DNA of 36,272 nt from positions 1 to 36,272 of the forward strand of contig DFKQ01000105.1 of NCBI GenBank assembly GCA_002373875.1, written 5' to 3'. The position numbers and the translations under genes are program-made. The stretch's first letter is position 1; each line of letters opens with the position of its first letter. Below are positions 24,241-32,967 of this stretch, piece after piece. The DNA comes from Lachnospiraceae bacterium UBA3641 (GTDB lineage Bacteria; Bacillota; Clostridia; Lachnospirales; Lachnospiraceae). Under the pieces are notes generated by a model, which was not told the origin of the DNA, made no database searches, and worked only from the letters and a program-made list of their open reading frames with translations.

Positions 24241-24245
24241 AACAA

Positions 24246-27200
24246 TTACAAATATTCTTCTATATATGACTCGAACTGCTCCTCGCTCATCAGAACTTTC
24301 CTGGGTTTGGTTCCTTCCTCTTCACCAACGACTCCTGCCTCGGCAAGCTGATCCATTATTCTGGCCGCACGGTTGAAACCAATCTTGAAAAGTCTCTGAA
24401 GCATGCCGATAGAGGCTTTATTTTTATCAATTATGGCCTTAGCGGCTTCAACAAAGAGTTCATCCTTTCCACCCGGAGCATTACCGCCGGCTCCTGAACC
24501 GGACGCATCCGAGGCTGCGGTTGAAGCATTCTTTATCTTTTGTGTTATTTCTTCATCATAGCCTTCCTGTCCGCTGTGCTCCTTGAGGAAGTCGACCACA
24601 TCATTTACTTCCTGATCCGAAACGAAGGCCCCCTGAACCCTTGCCGGCTTGGTATATCCTTGGGGATAAAACAGCATATCACCCTTACCGAGCAGCTTCT
24701 CGGCTCCAACCATATCAAGTATTGTACGCGAATCTGTTCCGCTGCTTACGGAGAAGGCTATACGGCTGGGCATATTTGCCTTGATAAGTCCCGTTACCAC
24801 ATCAACGCTTGGTCTCTGGGTCGCTATAACCAGATGAATTCCTGCGGCTCTTGCCTTCTGGGCTATACGGCAAATGGATTCCTCGACCTCCTTGCTGGCA
24901 ACCATCATGAGGTCCGCAAGCTCATCCACTATTATTATTATTCTGGGAAGTACCTTGTACCTGTCCTGTTCGGGAACATCCGTCATTCCCTGAACCTTCT
25001 TATTATATCCGTTAAGATCCCTGACCCCGAACTGCGCAAACTTGTTATAACGGTCATCCATTTCCACAACGCCCCACTTAAGGGCTTCCGCTGCCTGCTT
25101 GGGATCTGTTACCACAGGTATCATAAGGTGAGGTATTCCATTATAGACGGACAGCTCCACAACCTTGGGATCCACCATTATGAGCTTAACCTCATCGGGC
25201 CGGGCCTTGTAGAGTATACTCATTATAAGAGTGTTGATACATACCGATTTACCCGAACCGGTCGCACCGGCAATGAGCATATGGGGCATCTTGCCTATAT
25301 CGGCCACCACCGTCTCACCGCTAAGTCCCTTGCCCACGGCAAAGCTTAACTTACTCTCCGACTGTTTGAACTCCTGACTCTCTATAAGGTCACGGAACAT
25401 TACCGCGGTATTCTCTTCATTGGGCAGCTCTATACCTATTAATGACTTACCCGGAATAGGTGCCTCGATACGCACGTTCTTGGCGGCCATGCTTAGCATT
25501 ATATCATCACTTAAGCTAAGAACCTTACTGACCTTAACCCCCACGTCCGGCTTCATTTCAAACCGGGTTATGGCAGGCCCCTGCGTATATCCCGTCATGG
25601 TCACCCCTACCCCGAATTCCTTAAGGGTCTCCTTAAGCCTCTCGGCCTTCTCGTTAAGAACCTTCCTGGAATCACCCGAAGCATCCGTATTCCCCTTTTT
25701 TAAAAGAGATACCGGCGGGAACCTGAAATCCTTTTTCTTAACATCCCGGGGGGGCTTGCGTGACGGCTTGTCATCGGCCTTGGAATACGCCGCCTCATCA
25801 ACCGAAACCGAAGGCTTCATATATTCGCTTACGGAAGTATCCTTGCTTTCATAGTCCTCAAATACCGGATCCTCTGTTTCCTGATCAAGGTTCCCTGTAT
25901 CGTCGTCCCCGGCCTTTATACTGTCTATGTTGTCTGTGCTTTCTATATGATCTCTGTTGTATCCGTGATCTGTAAGATCACTGCTGCCGCTCTCAATCCT
26001 GTCTGAATGGCTGTCTTCATACGGCTCGATGTATGCTTCATAGGAAACAGGTCTCTCATAGTCATGCTCATCTGACAGATGAAGTGCCTCATTGATTATC
26101 GCGCTCTCGATCTCATCCGTATCTCCAAGCGTTCTCCTAATCTCCTCGGGATCAACCGCTATATGGTGGTCTGACCTTACATTCTCATATCTTAAATTGA
26201 TCTCATTACCGAATGCCGGAGAATATATCTCCTTTATATCACCGTCATCAGCATTTTCATTAAATAACGCACCTGTATCAACAGCGTTAATATCGGCTGA
26301 AATCTCATGTATGTCATCATTTACAGCCATAACATCGGCCTTAACGGGATTATCGGCAAGTCTGGTGTCAAGCATAACGCCCGATACCTTTCTGTCCATC
26401 CTTAAGCTGCCCTCTTCCTTCTTCTTAAGATTCTCTTCGAAAAGGCGCTGTTCTTCCATTCTTCGCTCAAGCCTTTCAAGATCGCGCTGCTTAAGCCTTT
26501 CGTTTCGCTCCTTAACTCTCGCCCTTCTCTCTTCCTCTTCAAGGATACGCCTCTGTTTAAGTTCTTCATTACGTAACCTTTTGCGTTCTTCCTTTATCGG
26601 GCGCTCGTTTTCCCTTCTGATCCTCCGGCGCTCAATATCATTACAGGCGTTATCATATAACGTTCTGCCACTGCTTCGAACAACGTTTATAAAGGATTTT
26701 TCGCTGATGAGCATTAAACATATGAGGGCTATGACTATCAGTACGATCACACAGCCCACCATACCTATCCCCTTCTCAAGGAGCATGGTTACGGCCCCGC
26801 CCAGGATACCGCCCCCGCACTTAAGACTGGAACACTTTTCGTAATAGTCACCTATGCGGCTTATCTCGACATCATCTTTAAATAACAATATCTGCGAAAA
26901 GGCACACAGTACTATGACCAGGACCAGTCCTGACCACTGTTTTACCATGGTAACCGTGTTATCCCTATCGGATACATACATCAGCGCAGATAAAACGAGC
27001 GCAACCGGAACCAGATAAGACACATAACCAAACAGTCCGAAGAGCAGCTTGCTTATAAACTCACCCAGTGTCCCTATAAATCCCAGATTACCCAAAAACA
27101 GAAGCGCCGAAAAAGCTATCACCGTTATAAGGACGATCTCCTTCAGCAATCCGTCATTTGTGCCCCTATTCTTCCTTGATGAAGCATTCTTCCCGCTTCT

Positions 27201-27299
27201 ACTGTTTCTTCCTGTATTTCTGCCCGTACTTTTTCCGGAAGCATTGCTCCTTCCCCTTCCCGGGCTGCTTTTTTTCCTTGTTGATGACCCCACAGCCAT
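24246..27299 (-). CDS. ftsK: DNA translocase FtsK/SpoIIIE
   Basis: Septum-anchored, ATP-driven DNA pump that clears chromosomes during division or sporulation. The 1017 residues comprise a basic Ser/Gly-rich N-terminus and four or five membrane helices (about 51-200). An Arg/Glu-rich coiled coil lies at about 222-297 and a long acidic linker at about 310-520. The motor carries Walker A GATGSGKS at 678-685 and Walker B IIIIVDELAD near 788-797. A winged-helix gamma domain (946-1017) reads KOPS/SRS-type DNA signals. AAGAGG lies 7 bases before the ATG. The linker is longer than in Bacillus SpoIIIE (about 790 residues). It follows uppP after 49 bases containing a hairpin. Whether it acts as FtsK, SpoIIIE or both cannot be decided. 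Confidence 0.95.
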   Translation of the reverse strand: MAVGSSTRKKSSPGRGRSNASGKSTGRNTGRNSRSGKNASSRKNRGTNDGLLKEIVLITVIAFSALLFLGNLGFIGTLGEFISKLLFGLFGYVSYLVPVALVLSALMYVSDRDNTVTMVKQWSGLVLVIVLCAFSQILLFKDDVEISRIGDYYEKCSSLKCGGGILGGAVTMLLEKGIGMVGCVIVLIVIALICLMLISEKSFINVVRSSGRTLYDNACNDIERRRIRRENERPIKEERKRLRNEELKQRRILEEEERRARVKERNERLKQRDLERLERRMEEQRLFEENLKKKEEGSLRMDRKVSGVMLDTRLADNPVKADVMAVNDDIHEISADINAVDTGALFNENADDGDIKEIYSPAFGNEINLRYENVRSDHHIAVDPEEIRRTLGDTDEIESAIINEALHLSDEHDYERPVSYEAYIEPYEDSHSDRIESGSSDLTDHGYNRDHIESTDNIDSIKAGDDDTGNLDQETEDPVFEDYESKDTSVSEYMKPSVSVDEAAYSKADDKPSRKPPRDVKKKDFRFPPVSLLKKGNTDASGDSRKVLNEKAERLKETLKEFGVGVTMTGYTQGPAITRFEMKPDVGVKVSKVLSLSDDIMLSMAAKNVRIEAPIPGKSLIGIELPNEENTAVMFRDLIESQEFKQSESKLSFAVGKGLSGETVVADIGKMPHMLIAGATGSGKSVCINTLIMSILYKARPDEVKLIMVDPKVVELSVYNGIPHLMIPVVTDPKQAAEALKWGVVEMDDRYNKFAQFGVRDLNGYNKKVQGMTDVPEQDRYKVLPRIIIIVDELADLMMVASKEVEESICRIAQKARAAGIHLVIATQRPSVDVVTGLIKANMPSRIAFSVSSGTDSRTILDMVGAEKLLGKGDMLFYPQGYTKPARVQGAFVSDQEVNDVVDFLKEHSGQEGYDEEITQKIKNASTAASDASGSGAGGNAPGGKDELFVEAAKAIIDKNKASIGMLQRLFKIGFNRAARIMDQLAEAGVVGEEEGTKPRKVLMSEEQFESYIEEYL

Positions 27300-27321
27300 T
27301 ATTTACCTCTTAAATACTCAC

Positions 27322-27341
27322 GGAGGTTCCCTCAAACCTCC
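27322..27341 (-). repeat. Hairpin between uppP and ftsK
   Basis: Arms GGAGGTT (27322-27328) and AACCTCC (27335-27341) with a 6-base loop, lying 8 bases after the uppP stop and 22 bases before the ftsK ATG. No T-run follows on the minus strand. On the plus strand TGTTGTTTT follows, but no plus-strand gene ends there. It may be a weak terminator, an RNA-stability element, or chance. Confidence 0.45.
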
Positions 27342-27348
27342 TGTTGTT

Positions 27349-28227
27349 TTACAGCTTAATAAGAAAAACTATTATTGATATAGCCCCGAGTGCAAAACAA
27401 TATATCCAGAAGGGCTTAAACCTCTTGTTGACAGCAAGCGCATTCACAACCTTAAGTGCGAAAAACCCGAAAACCGCAGCCAAAATCATTGCAACAACAC
27501 AGGCTCCGGCCGGTGCCGAAAGGCCGCCCGAATCAGGCAGCTTAAAAAGCTCCAGTACAAGGGCTCCCAGTATTGCGGGAATAGACATGAGGAATGAATA
27601 CTTAACTGCAAACCTCCTGTCAAAGCCGCATAACAGGCACGCGGTTATGGTAGTACCGGATCTTGACAGGCCGGGAAGAACCGCAAAGCCCTGTGCCATG
27701 CCCGTAAGCATTGCATCACCGAAGTTCGCTTCCTTCTGCTTCTTGCTTCCCTTATCGATAAGGTCGGATATAAAGAGTATGCCGCCGGTACCAAGAAGGC
27801 ACAGCCCGATAACAAGAAGGTTGGATGATACCGCTTCCACAACATCATCAAGCAGAATCCCCATCAGACCGGTAGGTACGGTTGATACGATAAGCATCAG
27901 GACCAGCTTCCTGCCCGTTGTCGAATTAATGACCTTATATTCCTGTTTATTAATAGCCGATATGTTCTTGAAAAACCTTCCGATGTTCACACAGCAATCA
28001 GCACATATCGAGAAGAAATCAACCACCAGCCTTAAAACATCCTTATGATAAACCGCACATACCGCAACCAGAGTCGCCACATGCAGAAGGACTTCAAAGA
28101 GCACTCCTCCCTCCATATCAGCCCCGGACAGGCTCCGTATTATCGCAAGATGTCCAGAAGAACTCACCGGCAGGAATTCTGTCAGTCCCTGGATTATACC
28201 CATTATAATAGCCTGAAATGATGTCAT
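27349..28227 (-). CDS. uppP: Undecaprenyl-diphosphatase UppP (BacA)
   Basis: Integral membrane phosphatase that dephosphorylates undecaprenyl pyrophosphate, regenerating the carrier for peptidoglycan; its overproduction gives bacitracin resistance. The 292-residue length and eight or so membrane helices fit. Catalytic motifs are QGLTEFLPVSSSGH (residues 13-26, with Glu17 and His26) and PGLSRSGTT in the second half. GGGAGG lies 6-7 bases before the ATG. A separate promoter precedes it. A flippase for the same lipid pathway is encoded at 9150-10808. Confidence 0.96.
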   Translation of the reverse strand: MTSFQAIIMGIIQGLTEFLPVSSSGHLAIIRSLSGADMEGGVLFEVLLHVATLVAVCAVYHKDVLRLVVDFFSICADCCVNIGRFFKNISAINKQEYKVINSTTGRKLVLMLIVSTVPTGLMGILLDDVVEAVSSNLLVIGLCLLGTGGILFISDLIDKGSKKQKEANFGDAMLTGMAQGFAVLPGLSRSGTTITACLLCGFDRRFAVKYSFLMSIPAILGALVLELFKLPDSGGLSAPAGACVVAMILAAVFGFFALKVVNALAVNKRFKPFWIYCFALGAISIIVFLIKL

Positions 28228-28274
28228 ACAAAACCTCCCGTTATATCATCCGGTCAAACATTTAAACCTGATAA

Positions 28275-28303
28275 ATAATACCATAAATCACGGTATTACA
28301 CAA
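28275..28303 (-). promoter_or_regulatory. Sigma-A-type promoter of uppP with an internal dyad (possible operator)
   Basis: On the minus strand -35 TTGTGT (28298-28303) and -10 TATTAT (28275-28280) are spaced by 17 bases. A dyad AATACC/GGTATT (28277-28282 and 28292-28297, nine-base centre) fills the spacer and enters the -10 box, the classic place for a repressor. The same dyad could act as a weak hairpin at the end of the mscS transcript. Confidence 0.55.
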
Positions 28304-28306
28304 ATC

Positions 28307-28332
28307 GTCATTCCGAGCGAAGCGAAGAATCC
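28307..28332. repeat. Short dispersed-type repeat at the 3' end of mscS
   Basis: A 26-base unit beginning GTCATTCCGAGCGAAGCGAA and ending in GAATCC, partly self-complementary (ATTC with GAAT; CGAAGCG core). This sequence type is one I recognise as a frequent intergenic repeat in many bacterial genomes, including Firmicutes. Only one copy is in the window. It supplies the last codons and stop of mscS. Confidence 0.5.
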
Positions 28333-29201
28333 GTCGCAGGGCCGTCCATATGCACATCAAGCTGATTGTAGGGTATCTCAATACCCTGATCATCGAACTC
28401 CTTCTTGATATCCTCAAGTATCTGCCACTTGGATGCCCAGTATTCCGATTTCTTGACGAAGAACCTCATTCCTATGTCAACGCTGCTTGAATTCAGTTCA
28501 TTGACAAAAATCTGCTTCTCCTTATCATGTACAACGAAGCTTTCCTTATCAAGAAGCTCCGATAATACCCTCTTCACCTTGTCGATATCGCTCTTATAGG
28601 AAACACCGACAATGACTTCAAGCTTTCTGACATCATAAAAAGTCACATTCGTAAGCGTGGTGTTGGAAACAACACTGTTGGGAACTACGATCGACCTGTT
28701 ATCAACGGTCTTAAGCCTGGTATAGAACATTCCGATATCATCCACCGTTCCTTCGGCTCCCACTCCCGACACGACCACATAGTCACCCATCTTAAATGGC
28801 TTGGTAAGGAGTATGAGCATGCCGCCGGCAAAGTTGCTTAATGACCCCTGGAAGGCAAGACCTATCGTAAGTCCCGCAGAACCAAGCACGGCAACTATGG
28901 ATGCGGTCTCTACACCGAAATATCCCGCAAGCAGTCCTATCAGGAGAATGTAGAGGATAACCTTTACCGTCGCATCTATGAAGTTGATATTTCCGTTATC
29001 AACCTTGCTCTTCTCAAGCGACTTCCTGACAAGCCTTCTGATAATCCGGATGACATACCTTCCTATGAAGAAAAGGATTATCACTATGATAACCTTGGTT
29101 CCCGCATTCAGGGCGTTGTCCACAAGTCCCTGGGTATACCTCTGGAATCTTGTCAGTTCCTTTGTAACATCAGCCGTTACATCACTAACTTCACCCGTCA
29201 T
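28308..29201 (-). CDS. mscS: Small-conductance mechanosensitive channel (MscS family)
   Basis: A 297-residue channel that opens on membrane tension to relieve osmotic pressure. It has an N-terminal amphipathic stretch and three membrane helices. The pore helix TM3 carries the Ala/Gly pattern SIVAVLGSAGLTIGLAFQGS, then LSNFAGGMLILLTKPFKMGD and the beta-domain VDDIGMFYTRLKTVDNRSIVVPNS. The cytoplasmic alpha/beta vestibule completes it. Residues DSSLRSE at the C-terminus come from a repeat-like sequence that also provides the stop codon. It starts 5 bases after the glgB stop with only a weak AGGAC site, so it is likely co-translated. Confidence 0.94.
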   Translation of the reverse strand: MTGEVSDVTADVTKELTRFQRYTQGLVDNALNAGTKVIIVIILFFIGRYVIRIIRRLVRKSLEKSKVDNGNINFIDATVKVILYILLIGLLAGYFGVETASIVAVLGSAGLTIGLAFQGSLSNFAGGMLILLTKPFKMGDYVVVSGVGAEGTVDDIGMFYTRLKTVDNRSIVVPNSVVSNTTLTNVTFYDVRKLEVIVGVSYKSDIDKVKRVLSELLDKESFVVHDKEKQIFVNELNSSSVDIGMRFFVKKSEYWASKWQILEDIKKEFDDQGIEIPYNQLDVHMDGPATDSSLRSE

Positions 29202-29206
29202 ATGTC

Positions 29207-31549
29207 CTAAAGTCCCCGTTCTTCCTTAATATATTTATCTTCCAGTTCGTGCCTTAAATCCTTACCTGCAGGAGCTTTTCCCTTCTTCTTACCTTTTGCG
29301 GTCTTTTTGACCGGTGCCTTCCTGGCTTGTGCGGGACCGTCGTACCTGAACACGGTCACCGACAGGGGTGCAACCTTTATCCTCAGGGAATCGGGCCTTG
29401 TGTCGCATTCATCAACCTTGCTTATCTTGACCCTCGGATTCACATAGCCGGTTCCACCGTATTTAACATCATCCGAATTAAATATCTCCTTATACTTGCC
29501 CGGGAAGGGAACGCCAATCTTATACTGGTCTCTTGAGATATTGGCAAAATTACATACGACAAGAAGGGTTTCCGATTCGCACTTCCTCAGGAAGACAATA
29601 ATACATTCATTGGCCGAGATATTATTGATCCACTCGAAGCCCTCGATCTCGTTATCATGCTCATACAGGGCAGGATGAGACCTGTAAAAATTAAGCATAT
29701 CACTAACATAGAGGTTCAACTGCCTGTGCTCATCATATTGCAGAAGATCCCACTCAACACTTCTCTTCTCATTCCACTCATCCCATTCGCCTAAATCCTG
29801 CCCCATAAAGGACAGAAGCTTGCCCGGATGGGTCATCATATAGCCGTAGGCCGCGCGGAGATTGGCGAACTTATCCCAGTTGTTGCCGGGCATCTTGGCA
29901 AGCATCGATGACTTGCCGTGTACCACTTCATCATGTGAGAATACAAGGATAAACCTCTCCGAATAAGCATAGATCATGCTGAAGGTCAGCTCTGTGTAAT
30001 GACCTGTCCTGAAAAGAGGATCGTATCTCATAAATTCGGTAAAGTCATTCATCCAGCCCATATTCCACTTATAATCAAATCCCAGACCGTCTTCGTTAAG
30101 ACTTCCCGATACCTTCGGCCATGCGGTTGACTCTTCCGCAATGACTATGGTGCCGTCATCATTTTTCTCATGGATCGAATTGAAATGCTTAAGGAACTCA
30201 ACCGCTTCAAGGTTCTCATTACCGCCGTAGATATTGGCAACCCAGCCGCCGTCCTGCTTGCCGTAATCAAGGTAAAGCATGGAGGCCACGGCATCCATCC
30301 TGATACCGTCGGCATGATACTCCTTAAGCCAGTAAAGAGCATTGGCCAGGAGGTAGTTGCTCACCTGGGGGCGGCCGTAATTGTAGATCGATGTCTTCCA
30401 GTGAGGATGATACCCCTGTCTGGGGTCCAGATGCTCATACAGGCAGGTTCCGTCAAACTCGGCAAGTCCGTGATCATCCTTGGGAAAATGGGCAGGTACC
30501 CAGTCAAGGATGACTCCTATCCCCTTTTCATGCATATAGTTCATAAAATACATAAGATCCTGCGCAGTTCCGTAACGACTTGTGGGTGCGTAATACCCCA
30601 CCACCTGATAGCCCCAGGATTCATCCAGCGGGTGCTCCATCACGGGCATTACCTCTATGTGGGTATAACCCATCTTAAGTACGTAATCGGCTATCATGGG
30701 TGCCAGCTCACGATAATTATAGAATTCCCTGCCGTCATCGGGCTTCCTGAAGGATCCCAAATGCACTTCATATATACTCATGGGCTTATCCTTGCCCTGG
30801 AATTCCTTCCTTCTCTCAACCCATTCACTGTCTGTCCATTTGAAACCGCTTATATTCCTTACAACAGATGCCGTTGCCGGGCGAAGTTCGGCTCCGAACC
30901 CATAAGGGTCCGCCTTGAACTTGATAATATCACCCTTAAGCTTGAGTTCGTATTTATATACCGCGCCTTCCTTAACGCCGGGAATGAATATCTCAAAAAT
31001 CCCTCCCTCAGCAAGCCTTCTCATCTGGTGCCTGCGGCCGTCCCAGTTATTGAAATCACCTACGACCGACACCCTGACCGCTCCCGGGGCCCATACCGCG
31101 AATGAAACACCCTTGACACCGTTTATCGTCTTAAGATGCGCTCCCAGCACCATGTAAGAATCATACAGGATACCTGCATTGTGCTTCTTTATATCGCTAT
31201 CCGATACTGTGGGGGCAAAGCTGTATGGATCATACAACTCATAGGATTCACCGTCTGTTGTATAAATCTTATAATAGTAGCTGTATTTAACCTTCTTAAG
31301 GCTCCTTACAAGAACCGCATAAAACCCGGTTTCATCCATAAGTTCCATGGTATGCTCTTTAAACACATCCCCGATCCTGACAATGGCACATACCTTCTTT
31401 ATATTGTCAAGGCCCGGCAGATAAGCCTGGATAAGGATACCTCCCGGAACATAGTGTCCGCCGAGAAAGTCATGCGGTTCATCTTCTTCCGAGTAAACCA
31501 GCCCTTCAATCCTTGCCCAGTCCATCATCTTATACAGCTTCTTGTCCAT
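29207..31549 (-). CDS. glgB: 1,4-alpha-glucan (glycogen) branching enzyme GlgB
   Basis: GH13 enzyme that introduces alpha-1,6 branches into glycogen. Of 780 residues, the first ~240 hold N-terminal beta domains (CBM48: FAVWAPGAVRVSVVGDFNNWDGR). The TIM barrel has nucleophile Asp419 (GIRMDAVASM), acid/base Glu472 (VIAEES) and Asp540 (VFSHDEVVHG). An all-beta C domain precedes an unusual Lys/Ala-rich tail of about 40 residues (KKTAKGKKKGKAPAGK). The ATG at 31549 is chosen for AAGGAG six bases upstream. No other glycogen genes are in the window. The 66-base gap to DUF1015 contains short GGAGG-bearing inverted repeats but no clear promoter. Confidence 0.95.
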   Translation of the reverse strand: MDKKLYKMMDWARIEGLVYSEEDEPHDFLGGHYVPGGILIQAYLPGLDNIKKVCAIVRIGDVFKEHTMELMDETGFYAVLVRSLKKVKYSYYYKIYTTDGESYELYDPYSFAPTVSDSDIKKHNAGILYDSYMVLGAHLKTINGVKGVSFAVWAPGAVRVSVVGDFNNWDGRRHQMRRLAEGGIFEIFIPGVKEGAVYKYELKLKGDIIKFKADPYGFGAELRPATASVVRNISGFKWTDSEWVERRKEFQGKDKPMSIYEVHLGSFRKPDDGREFYNYRELAPMIADYVLKMGYTHIEVMPVMEHPLDESWGYQVVGYYAPTSRYGTAQDLMYFMNYMHEKGIGVILDWVPAHFPKDDHGLAEFDGTCLYEHLDPRQGYHPHWKTSIYNYGRPQVSNYLLANALYWLKEYHADGIRMDAVASMLYLDYGKQDGGWVANIYGGNENLEAVEFLKHFNSIHEKNDDGTIVIAEESTAWPKVSGSLNEDGLGFDYKWNMGWMNDFTEFMRYDPLFRTGHYTELTFSMIYAYSERFILVFSHDEVVHGKSSMLAKMPGNNWDKFANLRAAYGYMMTHPGKLLSFMGQDLGEWDEWNEKRSVEWDLLQYDEHRQLNLYVSDMLNFYRSHPALYEHDNEIEGFEWINNISANECIIVFLRKCESETLLVVCNFANISRDQYKIGVPFPGKYKEIFNSDDVKYGGTGYVNPRVKISKVDECDTRPDSLRIKVAPLSVTVFRYDGPAQARKAPVKKTAKGKKKGKAPAGKDLRHELEDKYIKEERGL

Positions 31550-31615
31550 TTGCTTCTCCTTCATCAAATACCTTATGATATGTTCGGTAAGGAATCCTCC
31601 CTGAAGGGTCCCTCC

Positions 31616-32854
31616 TTATGATATATCATGTATAAATAACCCACTTCTGAGTTTTGGTTCAAACCAGGTTGACTTGGGCGGCATCAAAAGCCCCGCGTCG
31701 GCAACCTTAAAGAGCTCTGCTATGGAAGTCGGATACATGGCAAAGGCAATCCTGCAGTCACTTGCGCACCGTCGCTCAAGCTCTGACAGTCCCCTTATGC
31801 CTCCCACAAAATCAATTCTCTTGTCAGTCTTGGGATCCTCTATCCCAAACAGGGGCTCTAAGACATTATCCTGAAGGATCGATACATCCAATCCCTTAAC
31901 AGGATCATCCGACAGATACCTCTTATCGAAATCAAGCGAATACCATTTCCCCTCCGTATAGACTGAAACCTGTCCCTTCCTCTCCGGCTTAAAGGGCTCA
32001 CTTCCCCTCTCTTGCAGGCTGCCCATCCTGCCCAATGCATCCAGTATCTCTGCTTCGGAATGTCCGTTTAAATCCTTTATAACCCTGTTATAATCCATTA
32101 TCATCAGCTGTTCATCCGGAAAAAGAACCGACAGGAAATAATTAAACTCCTCATCTCCTGTATAGTCTTTATGCTCTTCACGCCGCTTAAGTCCTACCTT
32201 AACGGCGCTGGCACATCTGTGATGGCCGTCGGCGATGTATATGGAATCCATCTTCTGAAATGCTGCTTCCACAGTGCTTATATCCGTGGGATCATCAATG
32301 ATCCATACCCTGTGTCTTATCCCGTCATCGGAAACAAAATCATTGACCGCCGGCTCTGTTTTAACCTTATCAACCACCTGATTTATGATATCATCGGCTC
32401 GATATGCAAGAAAAATAGGGCCTGTCTGTGCAGATAAGGCATCAACGTGTCTTATCCTGTCCACCTCTTTATCAGCCCTGGTATTCTCATGCTTCTTTAT
32501 AACACTGTTAATATAATCGTCTATGGATGCACAGGCAACGATACCCGTCTGCGCCCGGCCATCCATTGTGAGTTCGTAAATATAGTAGCATGCCCTGTCA
32601 TCCTTAACGAAGCTGCCGTCATTAAGCATGCCCCTGAAGAGCTCATCGGCCTTCTTATACACCCTGTCATCATAAGTGTCCACCGAATCATCAAATGCCG
32701 TCTCGGCCCTGTCTATCCTCAAAAAGGACAGGTCATTGCCCTTTACGGCCTCCACCGCTTCCTTCCTGTTGTAAACATCATAGGGTAACGCGGCAATCTT
32801 CTCTTCCAGTCCGGCTGCCGGCCTTATTGCATTAAAGGGTCTTATTTTAGCCAT
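31616..32854 (-). CDS. DUF1015 family protein (possible serine-kinase-like role)
   Basis: A 412-residue soluble protein of the DUF1015 family (COG4198). Family marks are the opening IRPFNAIRPA, ALPYDV, KHENT (121-125), IADGHHRCASA (DGHHR 209-213) and a C-terminal FVGG. No function is proved for the family as far as I can state. The DGHHR box resembles the active-site motif of ParB/sulfiredoxin-fold kinases such as SbnI and archaeal SerK, which phosphorylate free serine. In Clostridia this gene commonly sits near serC and serA, as it does here (separated by two genes). A serine-phosphate function is therefore attractive but inferred. GGAGG lies 5 bases before the ATG and a consensus promoter precedes it. 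Confidence 0.85.
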   Translation of the reverse strand: MAKIRPFNAIRPAAGLEEKIAALPYDVYNRKEAVEAVKGNDLSFLRIDRAETAFDDSVDTYDDRVYKKADELFRGMLNDGSFVKDDRACYYIYELTMDGRAQTGIVACASIDDYINSVIKKHENTRADKEVDRIRHVDALSAQTGPIFLAYRADDIINQVVDKVKTEPAVNDFVSDDGIRHRVWIIDDPTDISTVEAAFQKMDSIYIADGHHRCASAVKVGLKRREEHKDYTGDEEFNYFLSVLFPDEQLMIMDYNRVIKDLNGHSEAEILDALGRMGSLQERGSEPFKPERKGQVSVYTEGKWYSLDFDKRYLSDDPVKGLDVSILQDNVLEPLFGIEDPKTDKRIDFVGGIRGLSELERRCASDCRIAFAMYPTSIAELFKVADAGLLMPPKSTWFEPKLRSGLFIHDIS

Positions 32855-32893
32855 ACTAACCTCCGGTTAACTTAATTTTCACAATCACTATAT

Positions 32894-32922
32894 ATTGTAG
32901 CAAATTATAAGGCGATTAACAA
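32894..32922 (-). promoter_or_regulatory. Sigma-A-type promoter of the DUF1015-glgB-mscS unit
   Basis: On the minus strand -35 TTGTTA (32917-32922) and -10 TACAAT (32894-32899) with a 17-base spacer, giving a predicted leader of about 33 bases. It sits in the 234-base divergent gap, which is strongly AT-rich. The gap also holds the plus-strand promoter below and otherwise no gene. Confidence 0.7.
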
Positions 32923-32967
32923 TATATATCTTTTATCACATCGGCACAGTTCATCGAAAATACGTTC

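Noticed and set aside
24540..25349. 269-codon plus-strand open frame opposite ftsK
   Set aside because: Antisense to the conserved ATPase motor of FtsK; low-complexity translation with no start support.
30170..31105. 311-codon plus-strand open frame opposite glgB
   Set aside because: Entirely inside glgB, which has intact catalytic motifs; no promoter or ribosome site of its own.
31550..31615. Terminator or promoter between DUF1015 and glgB
   Set aside because: Short inverted repeats (AAGGA/TCCTT around CCCT/AGGG) occur but there is no T-run and no -35/-10 pair; most of the signal is purine-rich ribosome-site-like sequence.
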